Shown here: positions 27,136-36,300 of the stretch, piece after piece
Numbering within the stretch: the stretch's first letter is position 1
Layout: each line of letters starts with the position of its first letter
Assembly: GCF_006539725.1 (NCBI RefSeq)
Contig: NZ_BJNO01000004.1
Span: 124,001-188,000, forward strand
Length of the DNA: 64,000 nucleotides
Reading direction: 5' to 3'
Source of the DNA: Klebsiella terrigena
Lineage (GTDB): Bacteria > Pseudomonadota > Gammaproteobacteria > Enterobacterales > Enterobacteriaceae
The notes under the pieces: generated by a model
Database searches by the model: none
Seen by the model: the letters and a program-made list of their open reading frames with translations, nothing else
Told to the model about the DNA's origin: nothing
Made by a program: the position numbers and the translations under genes

Positions 27136-28308
27136 TCATCCCACCGACGCGGGAAAGCCGCGATCTCTGGCCGACCACGCCACCAGCAGCGTGGCCAGCA
27201 GCAACACCAGCAGCGCAGGAGAGAATGCCCCGACGCCAAAACGGTCCAGCAGCACGCCGCCAACGATACCTCCGCTGGCAATAGCCGCATTCCAGGCGGT
27301 CACCAGCATCGACTGCGCGATATCGGCCGCATCGCCGGCGCTCCTCGCCAGCGCGGTCTGAAACAAGGTCGCCGCCCCGCCGAAAGCCAGCCCCCACGCC
27401 CCTACCGCCGCGTAGACCGCGACAGGATCGCCACCGGCCATACCCAGCGTCAACGCCGCCGCGCCGAACAGGATTGTGCTTGCCAGGGTCAGCCTGCGCA
27501 GGTAGCGGTCGATCAGCACGCCGACGATCCAGATACCCGCTACCGACGTCCCGCCAAAAACCAGCAGCACCACATCCGTGCGGTCCACCATTCCCGCCGT
27601 CAGCAGATACGGAGCGATATAGGTGTAGAGGATGTTATGCGCCAGCACGAAGGCCAGCACCACGAACAGCACCGGGCGGATCCCCGGCAGGATGAACACC
27701 TGCCGCAGCGACAACCGCTTGTCCGTCGGCTGCCCGGCGAAGTCCGGCACTTTCAGCCTCACCCAGCCCATCAGCAGTAGCGCCAGCAGGCTGATGATGC
27801 CAAAACACATCCGCCATCCCAGCAGATTGCCGAGCAACGTACCGGCAGGCACGCCCAGAGAAAGCGCCAGCGGCGTGCCCACCATGGCGATAGCGATGGC
27901 GCGGCCCTTCTGATGCTCCGGCACCATCCGCGCCGCGTAGCCAGCCAGCAGAGCCCACAGCAGGCCCGCCGAAACGCCCGCCACGAAGCGCGCCGCTAGC
28001 GTCAGCGCATAGCTGGCGGAGAGCGTCGTGACCGTGTTGGCGATGGCGAATCCGCCAATGGCGGCCAGCAGCAGCGGCCGGCGACGGACTCCTTGAGTGG
28101 CGGCGGTCAGCGGAATGGCGGCCACCAGAGAACCGATGGCATAGACAGTAACCGTCTGGCCGACCCACGCCTCGGAGACGGCCAGGCCTTGCGCCATCTG
28201 GGGCAGCAGGCCGGCCGGCAGCGCTTCGGTCAGAATGGTGATGAAAGCCGCCATCGCGAGCGCCAGCAGCGACGCGACGGGCATGCGATGCGCGGTTGCC
28301 GAATTCAT
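27136..28308 (-). CDS. MFS efflux transporter (DHA1 / AraJ-like)
   Basis: 390-residue inner membrane protein with 12 predicted helices. The cytoplasmic loop motif between helices 2 and 3 (TQGVRRRPLLL) and the helix-5 stretch GTPLALSLGVPAGTLLG mark a proton-coupled drug or sugar exporter of the DHA1 family. Its start overlaps the stop of the serine hydrolase gene by four bases (ATGA), so the two are co-translated. The GC content of this gene and its two neighbours is clearly above that of the surrounding DNA, suggesting acquisition as a cassette from a high-GC host. Substrate unknown. Confidence 0.85.
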   Translation of the reverse strand: MNSATAHRMPVASLLALAMAAFITILTEALPAGLLPQMAQGLAVSEAWVGQTVTVYAIGSLVAAIPLTAATQGVRRRPLLLAAIGGFAIANTVTTLSASYALTLAARFVAGVSAGLLWALLAGYAARMVPEHQKGRAIAIAMVGTPLALSLGVPAGTLLGNLLGWRMCFGIISLLALLLMGWVRLKVPDFAGQPTDKRLSLRQVFILPGIRPVLFVVLAFVLAHNILYTYIAPYLLTAGMVDRTDVVLLVFGGTSVAGIWIVGVLIDRYLRRLTLASTILFGAAALTLGMAGGDPVAVYAAVGAWGLAFGGAATLFQTALARSAGDAADIAQSMLVTAWNAAIASGGIVGGVLLDRFGVGAFSPALLVLLLATLLVAWSARDRGFPASVG

Positions 28309-29498
28309 CGTTCAGCCTCCAGGGCGCCGTAGACCGCATCGCGCAGATCGCCGACGAAACGGCCCGACATCCCTTCGTATAAGGTGTTCGTGAAAGCGAC
28401 GACGCTCAGCCCGCGCGCCCGATCCACGAACCACGAGTGGCCGTAGGCGCCTCCCCAGCGCCAGGTGCCTTCTGATTCAGGCGAAGCGGCCAGCGTCCGA
28501 TCGCGCAGAACCGAAAAACCGAGCCCGAAGCCGCAGCCCGGCGCATTGGGCAGCTCCAGATTCTCCGCCCGATCCCGCGCCATTTCCGCAATCAACTCAT
28601 CCGGCAGGATCGCGCCGCCGCCCTGACGCAGGGCCTCCAGCAGGCGCAGGAAGTCTTCGGCGGTTCCCGCCATGCCCGCACCGCCCGAGGGAAACGCCTG
28701 CGGGTCGAAGATGCGCGCAGGGCTGTAGGGAATGCCAACCGCCCCCTCGAAGGGCGAAACGATTTCACCTTCCGCCAGCGGATGCGGCTGAGGCGTATCG
28801 TTCACGTAGACGGTCGCCACGCGCTGCGCATCCCGCGCGATAAAGCCGGTATCGGCCATGCCCAACGGGCCGGTCACCAGCTGGCGCACGGCTGCGTCAA
28901 GCGGTTCGCCCTGCACCCGCTCGATCAAGGCGCCCAGCACGTCGGTCGCCAGCGAGTAGCCCCAGCCCGTGCCAGGCTCGTACAGCAGCGGCACGCTGGC
29001 GATGCGGCGCAGGTTCTCCGCCAGGCTGATACCGGACGCATCCATGCCGTCCGATACGCCGGCCCGCGCATAGGGGCCGTTGGCATCGGCCTCGAAGAAT
29101 CGGTAGCCCAGCCCGGCCGTATGGCTGAGGAGTTGCCGTACGGCGATCCGCGCAGGCTGGCCGTCGGGCAGCAGCGGCCTGAACTCAGGCAACCAGCGCT
29201 CGAGGCTGTCGTCCAGGCTGAGCCTTCCCTGCGCCACCAGCACCAGCGCCGCCGTTGAGACGATAGGCTTGCTTACCGATGCCAGACGGAAGACCGCATC
29301 CGCGGCCATCGTCCGACCGCTTTCACGATCGGCCCAGCCGGCGGCCTGGCGGTGAATAAGCGCGCCGTCGCGGGCCACCAGGACCACGGCGCCGACCAGA
29401 CGCCGTTCGTCCAGCGCCCGTTGAACGGCGGCCTGAACTCGGGCGGAGAGTTGCGCAGGCGCAACGCCTGTGTGTAGCGAAAATGCGGGAACCGACAT
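28305..29498 (-). CDS. Serine hydrolase of the class C beta-lactamase / EstB family
   Basis: 397 residues without a convincing signal peptide. The nucleophile motif SVSK (SxxK) lies at about residue 76 in FRLASVSKPIVS. The tyrosine motif appears as GWGYSLATDV near 175 (YSL where YxN stands in true beta-lactamases), and WGGAYGHSWFVD near 345 takes the place of KTG. This pattern fits EstB-type esterases/transesterases better than antibiotic-hydrolysing enzymes. First gene of a two-gene leftward operon with the MFS exporter, divergent from a LysR regulator. Confidence 0.85.
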   Translation of the reverse strand: MSVPAFSLHTGVAPAQLSARVQAAVQRALDERRLVGAVVLVARDGALIHRQAAGWADRESGRTMAADAVFRLASVSKPIVSTAALVLVAQGRLSLDDSLERWLPEFRPLLPDGQPARIAVRQLLSHTAGLGYRFFEADANGPYARAGVSDGMDASGISLAENLRRIASVPLLYEPGTGWGYSLATDVLGALIERVQGEPLDAAVRQLVTGPLGMADTGFIARDAQRVATVYVNDTPQPHPLAEGEIVSPFEGAVGIPYSPARIFDPQAFPSGGAGMAGTAEDFLRLLEALRQGGGAILPDELIAEMARDRAENLELPNAPGCGFGLGFSVLRDRTLAASPESEGTWRWGGAYGHSWFVDRARGLSVVAFTNTLYEGMSGRFVGDLRDAVYGALEAER

Positions 29499-29614
29499 GG
29501 GAAATTCCTTTCATCAGTGAACGTTCCCGCCATGATAGAAACGCGGCTATTAAAGAAAAAGTAGGGTACAGTTCCTGTCTTAGCGGAACTATATGTCCGC
29601 AATGGAGGAGTGAA

Positions 29615-30535
29615 GTGGACAACCTTAACGGTTTCGTGGTGTTCGTACGGGTCGCCGAAACGCGCAGCTTCGTCGCGGCCAGCCGGCTGCTTGGCGTTTC
29701 GGCATCGGCCATCGGCAAGAGCGTGGCGAGGCTGGAAGAGAAGCTCGGCGTGCGCCTGTTTCACCGCAGCACCCGCAGCGTGACGCTGACGGCCGAGGGC
29801 ACGCTGTTCCTGGAGCGCAGCCGGCGCATTCTTGCCGAGATCGAGGCGGCGGAGCTGGAGCTGTCGCAGGCAACGGCAGCGCCGCGCGGCCGGTTGCGGG
29901 TCAGCCTGCCCCTGGTCAGCTCGCTGGTGCTGCCGGTGCTCGGCGAGTTCATGCGCGAATATCCGGCTATCGAGCTGGATCTGGACTTCACGGACCGGCT
30001 GGTCGACGTGATTGAAGAAGGCTTCGACGTGGTAGTCAGAACGGGACACCCGACGGACTCGCGCCTGTCGGCGCGCAGGCTGGGCACCTTCCGCTCGATG
30101 CTGGTCGCCTCGCCCGATTACCTGGCGCAGCGTGGTCTCCCTACGGCGCCGGCCGATCTGCTGGAGCATACCTGCCTGCACTACCGCTTTCCCAACAGCG
30201 GCAAACTGGAGCCGTGGGCGCTACGGCTGGCGCCCGGAGACCCCGAGCTGCAGCTCCCTACCTCAATGATCTGCAACAACATTGAGACGCGAGTGTGCTT
30301 TGCTCTGCAAGGTCTGGGGATCGCCTATCTGCCGGAATTCGCGATTGCGGAACCGCTGGCGGATGGCCGGCTGCTCGCCGTTCTGGCCGATCGGGTGGAA
30401 CGCGCCGGCGTCTTCCACGTGCTCTGGCCCGCCAGCAGGCACCCCTCGCCGAAGGTTCGGGCGCTGGTCGATTTCCTCTGCGCTCGGGTGTTTCCGACCG
30501 CCAACGGTGGAAAGATAATCAGCAGCAGAAGCTGA
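29615..30535 (+). CDS. LysR-type transcriptional regulator
   Basis: 306 residues from GTG at 29615 with GGAGG 6 bases upstream (the open frame reaches back to 29483 without homology). The N-terminal helix-turn-helix is clear: VAETRSFVAASRLLGVSASAIGKSVARLEEKLGVRLFHRSTR. It is followed by the ligand-binding domain (RVSLPLVSSLVLPVLGEFM onward), in the AaeR/DsdC-like subgroup. It is divergent from the hydrolase/MFS operon across 116 bases, the usual layout for a regulator of its neighbours. GC-rich like those genes. Confidence 0.9.
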   Translation: MDNLNGFVVFVRVAETRSFVAASRLLGVSASAIGKSVARLEEKLGVRLFHRSTRSVTLTAEGTLFLERSRRILAEIEAAELELSQATAAPRGRLRVSLPLVSSLVLPVLGEFMREYPAIELDLDFTDRLVDVIEEGFDVVVRTGHPTDSRLSARRLGTFRSMLVASPDYLAQRGLPTAPADLLEHTCLHYRFPNSGKLEPWALRLAPGDPELQLPTSMICNNIETRVCFALQGLGIAYLPEFAIAEPLADGRLLAVLADRVERAGVFHVLWPASRHPSPKVRALVDFLCARVFPTANGGKIISSRS

Positions 30536-30620
30536 GATTAAGCGTTTGATCCGAGCCTCAGGGATGAATAGCCGCGGCTCGAGAATCATTTAAATGACCG
30601 GCAATCCTGTCGGTTAATGG

Positions 30621-30804
30621 CCGTGCCTGCTGCCTGGCTGGTAACGTCCCGCCCGGCGGCCAGCGTCAGGTTGTCGTCCGCTGAAATCGTGGTTCTGTCG
30701 GCACTGCTCTGATGGCTTCGCTGCCGCCCGTGCGGCTGGTCTGCCCGGCGCCCGCCGCGTTCAGGTTCAGGTCGTTGCCCCCTGCATCACCGTGTTACCG
30801 CCCT
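30621..30804 (-). pseudogene. Displaced fragment of cdiA (FHA-2 repeat region)
   Basis: About 184 bases closely match 36894-37143 inside cdiA on the same strand. Shared blocks include GCCTGGCTGG, GGTTCTGTC, CTGCTCTGATGGCTT and CGCCGCGTTCAGGTTCA. Compared with cdiA it lacks one T (GGCTTCGC for GGCTTTCGC), which breaks the frame. It also lacks about 70 bases between two near-identical repeats (TTCAGGTTCATGTCATTGCCCGCC and TTCAGGTCGTTGCCCGCC), as if recombined. It cannot code and is a relic of a second or truncated cdiA. Confidence 0.85.
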
Positions 30805-30850
30805 TACAGAAAGCACTAAAAATGCAACAGACCGCTGTTAATGTATTTTC

Positions 30851-30878
30851 AAAAAGGTCACCAAACCTTTGGTGACCC
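30851..30878 (-). terminator. Terminator of the CsgG/DUF4810/DUF799 operon
   Basis: Perfect 10-bp stem GGTCACCAAA / TTTGGTGACC with a two-base CC spacer. Read leftward it is followed by TTTTTG, 22 bases beyond the DUF799 stop. Confidence 0.85.
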
Positions 30879-30900
30879 TGACCGTCATACGCAGTTGATT

Positions 30901-31566
30901 TTACAACTGTGTTTTATTGTAATTTGGCGAACGAGGACCATACAGCAGACCACCGTTTGAGCCTGCGCTGAACATACGTGCGCCAGTAACCTCTGCAATA
31001 TCATGAGCTTTATCAGTCGATGTATGTGCGATTTGTGTGATGGCTGCCGTCAGCAAAATGCCAATCAATCCCCCACCACTATTTTTCTGACCTTCATTGC
31101 TCGATGCCGTTGCCCCGCCAGTCCATAACTCTTTACCAGTGCGTGAATCCACCAGACGTGCAGTTGCAGTCACTCGCGTATCGCTATTCACAACCTGATA
31201 AGAGGTACCGTAATCGGTAATTGAGATATACATCACCGCATCGGCACCAAAGGTATCGTGCAACTTTTTAAGCGGGACAGAGCTGATATCATCCGGGTTA
31301 GTCACGCCGTTTTGTTTAAATGTTTCGCTCACAACCGCAACAGGGAAGACATAGTACCCGGACTCAGCCAGTGGCATAGTAACAACGCTAAGCAAGCTAT
31401 TGCTGGCATTGACATCCGGTGACTGATTTTTAGGTGGCAATACCAGAATACTGCGCGGCTTGCTCTCCCTGAATGCAGAATAGTCAGTCGATTTTTTATT
31501 CCCGGTGCTACAACCCGTTGCTAACAGTGCCAGAGCAAGAGTAAAGAATGCGAATAATCCTTTCAT
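30901..31566 (-). CDS. DUF799 lipoprotein (GNA1162-like)
   Basis: 221 residues with a lipoprotein signal (LALALLATGCSTG, Cys19 lipidated). The DUF799 core runs from PRSILVLPPKNQSPDVNA through DTFGADAVMYISITDYGTSY to RTGKELWTGGATAS. Relatives include the Neisseria GNA1162 surface lipoprotein. It is the last of three genes, 12 bases behind the DUF4810 gene. CsgG-, DUF4810- and DUF799-type genes often sit together, pointing to one outer membrane complex. The biological role is not established. Confidence 0.85.
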   Translation of the reverse strand: MKGLFAFFTLALALLATGCSTGNKKSTDYSAFRESKPRSILVLPPKNQSPDVNASNSLLSVVTMPLAESGYYVFPVAVVSETFKQNGVTNPDDISSVPLKKLHDTFGADAVMYISITDYGTSYQVVNSDTRVTATARLVDSRTGKELWTGGATASSNEGQKNSGGGLIGILLTAAITQIAHTSTDKAHDIAEVTGARMFSAGSNGGLLYGPRSPNYNKTQL

Positions 31567-31578
31567 GTTATTGTCCTT

Positions 31579-31923
31579 TTATTTTTTGGCTGTCAGGAAA
31601 TTAATATAAGAAGTCGATTCCGGATATTGATTTTTTTCCGCATTAAATTCCGCCATTGCCAGGTCCGTATTACCGGTTTTACCGTAAAGCATTCCCAGTT
31701 GAGCATGTACGCCTGGGGGAACCGGTTTATTATTTGCCTTCGACTGTTCAACCAGTTTCTGTAGCGTAGCGATTTGCTCCTGCGGACTGTTTTCATTGGT
31801 GTAGAAATGATAAACAGAATCCTGATGGCCATCCCAGTTATAAATTTTTTGTGGAGCTTTTGCAGCACAGCCAGCCAGTATTAACACCAGGGCGCAAAGC
31901 ATTACTTTATTAAATTTTTTCAT
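31579..31923 (-). CDS. DUF4810 lipoprotein
   Basis: 114 residues with a lipoprotein signal (LVLILAGCAAK, Cys19). The short mature part contains YNWDGHQDSVYHFYTNE, the family mark, and a helix-rich end (GVHAQLGMLYGKTGNTDLAMAEF) resembling one TPR repeat. The middle gene of a three-lipoprotein operon, with AAGGAAT before its start. Function unknown; likely a partner of the CsgG-like protein. Confidence 0.8.
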   Translation of the reverse strand: MKKFNKVMLCALVLILAGCAAKAPQKIYNWDGHQDSVYHFYTNENSPQEQIATLQKLVEQSKANNKPVPPGVHAQLGMLYGKTGNTDLAMAEFNAEKNQYPESTSYINFLTAKK

Positions 31924-31935
31924 TTTTAATTCCTT

Positions 31936-32613
31936 TTAATTAGTGCTTCCTGGATTCCAGGTGCCATTTCCAATAGCAGCAACCAGATGATTTACAGACT
32001 CCCGGATTGCCAGATCCAATACTTTGCCGTTTAACGTGGAGTCGTAACTGGCGGTACCACCAAAACCAAGAATTTCACGATTGGACAGCTCGTATTCCCC
32101 GGCGCCTTGAGTGGTGAACACCACTTCGGACGTTTTGACATTGACGACGTTAAGGGCAACCTTGGCATATGCAACCTGCGATTTACCTCGACCTAAAATA
32201 CCAAACAGAGCTCTGTCGCCAGTTTCTTTACGACCAAACTCGGTTACGTCTCCCGTAATAACATAGGTCGCACCTTTCAGCGCCTGGCCTTTGCCACTGA
32301 TGTTCGCTTCAGTTTTGATCTCATCCATATTGGAACGATCCAGGACATTAAAGCGACCTGTTTGTTGTAGATGAGTAACCAAAATTGTTTTCGACTGATT
32401 ACCCAGTCGATCCACGCCATCTGAAAATATGCCATTCATATAGCTTGAGCGGTTATCAAATTTCCCAACTGCTATAAGGCTACGCTGCCCCTGCCAGACT
32501 GTTTGCGCTGTTTCAACTTTAGCGACTTCAACAGAGCGGGAAGATTCCGTAGCACAGCCCACCAGAAGTAACGCGCTTAAGCTGAGAGAACCGACTATCA
32601 TCTTTTTAATCAT
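31936..32613 (-). CDS. CsgG/HfaB-family lipoprotein
   Basis: 225 residues with a lipoprotein signal (SLSLSALLLVGCATES, Cys19). The CsgG fold is suggested by LIAVGKFDNRSSYM, DRLGNQSKTILVTHLQQTGRFNVLDR and GATYVITGDVTEFG. CsgG itself is the nonameric outer membrane channel for curli; this shorter relative has no curli genes nearby and instead heads the DUF4810/DUF799 operon. First gene, with AAAAGGAAT before the start; the promoter should lie in 32614-32800. Confidence 0.85.
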   Translation of the reverse strand: MIKKMIVGSLSLSALLLVGCATESSRSVEVAKVETAQTVWQGQRSLIAVGKFDNRSSYMNGIFSDGVDRLGNQSKTILVTHLQQTGRFNVLDRSNMDEIKTEANISGKGQALKGATYVITGDVTEFGRKETGDRALFGILGRGKSQVAYAKVALNVVNVKTSEVVFTTQGAGEYELSNREILGFGGTASYDSTLNGKVLDLAIRESVNHLVAAIGNGTWNPGSTN

Positions 32614-32800
32614 GTATATTATTCCTTTTATACATTAATGAGACAAATCTTTATCCACTAACATTAGTGATATTACATTGTGGATTTTTCCAAATTTGTT
32701 TTAGTTCGATGAGTTGTAATAGCTGAAACCTCCTCATGGTTTATTTATAGGGTGTAATAGCTCATATGGAACTGGAGATCTTTAAGTTTGGGAAAATCTT

Positions 32801-32819
32801 CCCGCCCGGATAAGGCGGG
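32801..32819 (-). terminator. Short hairpin downstream of cdiI
   Basis: CCCGCC / GGCGGG stem with a 7-base loop, 17 bases past the cdiI stop. Read leftward it is followed by AAGATTTT, a weak T tract. Confidence 0.55.
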
Positions 32820-32835
32820 ATTTATTGATATCTAG

Positions 32836-33339
32836 TTATCCTTTACATCGATTTAATGCCAGTCGAAGTCCCGCACCAATTTCAGCAGGAGAGTTGTCAT
32901 TAGAAAGAATAACATCTTCAAGGCCATCTCCTTTTGTTCTTCCCCATGCTTCCAGTTTTTCATGGCGAGTGGGCCGTATGGTGATAACTCCATTCACACA
33001 ATGAATAATGCAATATTTCATATCCTTGAATAAAGCACGTTTGGTTTTATAACCGTATTTATCCATCAACATGGCTATCCAGGCCGCATACTTCTCCTTA
33101 CCTTTCTCAAGGTCAAAAAAAGCAACGCGATCCTCTAAATTATTCAGTGTCCGGCTATTAGACAAAGCCTGCAATATAGTTTCACCAGCAGATTCGTCGT
33201 CAGCTTCAGGTAGTAGTATATGGGGAGGGAATAGTGGATCTGCACTAGTTCTTCCTAGTCCTGATTGAGTTTCAATTAGCAAGAACTCATTATTACAATA
33301 ACAAGTCGCCCAATAATCCTGTTCTTTATTAAATTTCAT
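32836..33339 (-). CDS. cdiI: CDI immunity protein CdiI (DUF1436 family)
   Basis: 167-residue cytosolic protein directly behind cdiA; the cdiA stop and this start share one base (TAATG). Features of DUF1436/CdiI are the W-x-T-C-Y start region, [30 protein letters not shown], and the C-terminal [12 protein letters not shown]. In the E. coli EC869 o11 pair the immunity protein blocks its DNase toxin by beta-augmentation, and the toxin here is of that type, so a matched pair is expected. AT-rich compared with the body of cdiA, as usual for exchangeable toxin/immunity cassettes. Confidence 0.85.
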   Translation of the reverse strand: MKFNKEQDYWATCYCNNEFLLIETQSGLGRTSADPLFPPHILLPEADDESAGETILQALSNSRTLNNLEDRVAFFDLEKGKEKYAAWIAMLMDKYGYKTKRALFKDMKYCIIHCVNGVITIRPTRHEKLEAWGRTKGDGLEDVILSNDNSPAEIGAGLRLALNRCKG

Positions 33340-36300
33340 TATTTCACCTGAGTCACTTTAACGGTTACACCCTGACTTTTACCGTACTCAATAGCCCTAT
33401 TTATCTCTGTCCATTGTGTTTTAGTAGTATTGGCCGGAACTGCAAGTTGGATTTCTCTATTAGAGATCATTGAAGAATCAAGGGGAGCCTTCGAAAGAGT
33501 ATATGTCTCAAATTTAGCTGCGGCATCAATATTTTCTTTAATCGAGCTGTAAACCTGATTCGGGTTAGCCAGTTTTGCCATTGTCTGAGTGTCCATCGAT
33601 TTGGCGCTGACTGCCGTTTTTGTCGCACCGTCATAATAATCAAACGTTTTGAAGTTCTTCGGCAGACGAGCATCAGCAGGCAATGAACCTCCGACATAAT
33701 CCTCCCATGGCATTCCTTGTTTCATATTACCCTGACCCCACTGCATTCCTAGCTCAGAAGCGCTGACACTTGCAGTTGCCGAATTGCGACTCATGAAGGA
33801 TACAGCTGCTTTTGTTACATCCTTCAACAGCAACCCACCGGAGGCCAGCATAGCCTGATTCTCCGGATCTGACACGAACACAGCGTATTTCATCCATTCA
33901 GGACTGTTTACATCTATTTTTGCCAAATCCTGGCCATTCCACTGCTGTACATAGGCTTTGGCTTCATCACTGGTCATTACTTCTGCACCAATGTTACCCA
34001 GCCAGCCAGGGCGCTGTGTCATATCATATCCGCCCTCCGCAACTTCCTTATCCCAGCCAACAGCTGTTAAAGGGTCGTCCTTCAGTTGTTCATCAACAGT
34101 GACACTCTGCTCATCACTGACTTTCTTCCATTTATCGATAACAGCCTGGCAATCACCGCCAGATTTGCGGCAGTCCGACAATTCCTTATCAAAAGTCAGC
34201 GCCTGAGTACTGCTCAGATAGTTATTCTCAACCGCATTTTTCCCGGCACCGGCGCCTGTCGCGACTCCAGCTGTATTCCCCGTAGCAATCCCACCAGCCA
34301 TCCCCGCCGATATACTCGCCAGAGCACTGACTGTCTGCTTCTGTTCTTCAGATAACTTTTCCACGCCCGGATAGAGCATATTGGCGATAGCGCGTGCCGC
34401 CAACTCTCCACCACCTGCACCAAGCGCACCTGCCGCCGCGCTGTTACCCTGAAGCGCTGCAACCGCACCACCAAGGATCGCGTGGGCTATGGAGTTAACA
34501 GCTGTATTGTCTTCTGTTGATTTCAGCAGATGTGCCAGCTCCGGTGCCGAAGCCCCCGCCAGTGCACCCGCTAAATTGCCGCCCGCCAGGCCCTGAAGCG
34601 CTGCCGTTGCAGCCTGGATGCCGCGCTGGATATCGCTACCGGTGCCATATTTTTCCTGCTCTTTTTTGTATTCCGGCGTGTCACGCAGTTTCGCCAGATA
34701 TGCCTGCCGCTGCTCTTCCGTCGCATCCGCAGGAAGAGGCCCGTATTTATCCTGCGCAGCATTCAGCGCATTCAGCTCCCCCTGCGTCCGGGCAATATCT
34801 GCCACCTGACCGCCGATATCGCTGATCATCCCGATTTCCTTCAGGCGGTTCTGCTCTTTCTCTTTGTCGAAGATCGGGCTGATACTGTCGTTGGCGTGCT
34901 CTGTATCGCGGCTGAGATCAGCGACATTCTGTTTCTGGTTATCCTTGTCGCGGATGGTGATGGTGCTATCAGCGACAGCAGCCTGAGTTGTGCCTTCGGC
35001 ATGGCCTTTGTTGCCCGCCACCGCAATCATCCCACCCGGCATGTTGCCCTTGAACTGGTCGCCGAAGCTGCCCGCGCCGCTGATGCTGATGCCGGTGTGC
35101 TGGGTTTTGAAATCCGCTTCGTTATGGATGTCCGTGAAGCCCAGCGTCCCGGTATCGAGGCTGTTTTTATCTGCCGTCGCCGTGGAAGCGATAACCGCAC
35201 CATCAAGCTGGGTGTGATTACCAACGGTGATATCGAACCCGCCATCACCGGCGAACATCCCGGTTTGTTCGGCAACGGAGTCAAAGCGGCTCTTCATCTT
35301 GTCCTGCGAGGCAGAGATATAGCCGGAGCCCGTCATGCTGCCGAAGGTGAAGCTGCCGCCCGCCGCCACGCTGCTCTGCTTGCTGTCGTATTTGTTGGTG
35401 TCCTGCTGGCTGCTCATCAGCAGGTCGTGGCCCACATCGGCGACAATTTTATTGCCGTTAACCTGCGCGCCATTGAGCACGGTGTCGTTCCCGCTCTTAA
35501 TGGTCACGGTTTTGCCGCTGTCTATCGTGGTTTCAGTCCAGTCGGTACCGTTGCCATTGTCCTTGCCTTTTGCCGCGTTGACGTTGGCAAACACGCTGAT
35601 ACCGGCACCTTTACCTGCACCAATACTTACGCCGACACCGCCGCCGCTGCTGCTGTTCTTGCCGCTGGATTGTTGGGTGTTGGCCGCGCCGCTGAGAATG
35701 ACGTCGTTCTTCGCGTCCAGCAGCGTGTCGCCGCCTGCCTTCAGCTGGCTTCCGGCAATAACGATATCGCCTTCACCCTTTTTGCCGTTGGCGGTGATAG
35801 AAAGGTTGTTGCCCGCGTTCAGGGTGCTGCCCGCCACCGCATCGCTTTCGGCATGCTGCTGCGATTTGGATTTCTGCGTGGTCAGCGAGAGGCTGACGCC
35901 CATCGCGTTCGGGTCGGCCGTGAGGTTTGCCATGTCCGCCGCCTGACCAGCCTGAATGCCAGAGAGGACCGTTTTAGTCGCCTGCAATGCCTTCAGCCGT
36001 CCGTCGCTCTCCTCTTTTGTGTCCTGTGCCGACGTGACGGCATTGTTAATCGCGCTGCCGACGGTGCCCGAAAGCGCCAGCGTCAGCCCGCTTTTCTTCT
36101 GCTCGAAGGTTTCATCGCGGGTGCGCTTGTCGTGGCCCGGGTCGATAATGACGCTGCTGCCGCTGAGGCTCATGTCCTTCCCGGCAATCAGGTCTGCGCC
36201 GCCAATGTGCGCCTGGTTGCCGGCAGCGATAACCACGTTGCCGCCCGTAGAACCGACGGTGCTGAAGCTCTGGCTTTGCGTGGTGCCCGCTTCACGCAGG

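Noticed and set aside
28305-29498. Calling the serine hydrolase an AmpC beta-lactamase
   Set aside because: No signal peptide, YSL in place of YxN and no KTG triad.
31936-32613. Reading the CsgG-like gene as curli export gene csgG
   Set aside because: Shorter than CsgG, no csgABCDEF nearby, and partnered with DUF4810/DUF799.
33339-33800. Idea that the CdiA toxin is a tRNase of the EF-Tu-dependent kind
   Set aside because: The residue pattern E-D-S-K with 21/11/2 spacing fits the DNase-type o11 toxin better; only an assay can decide fully.
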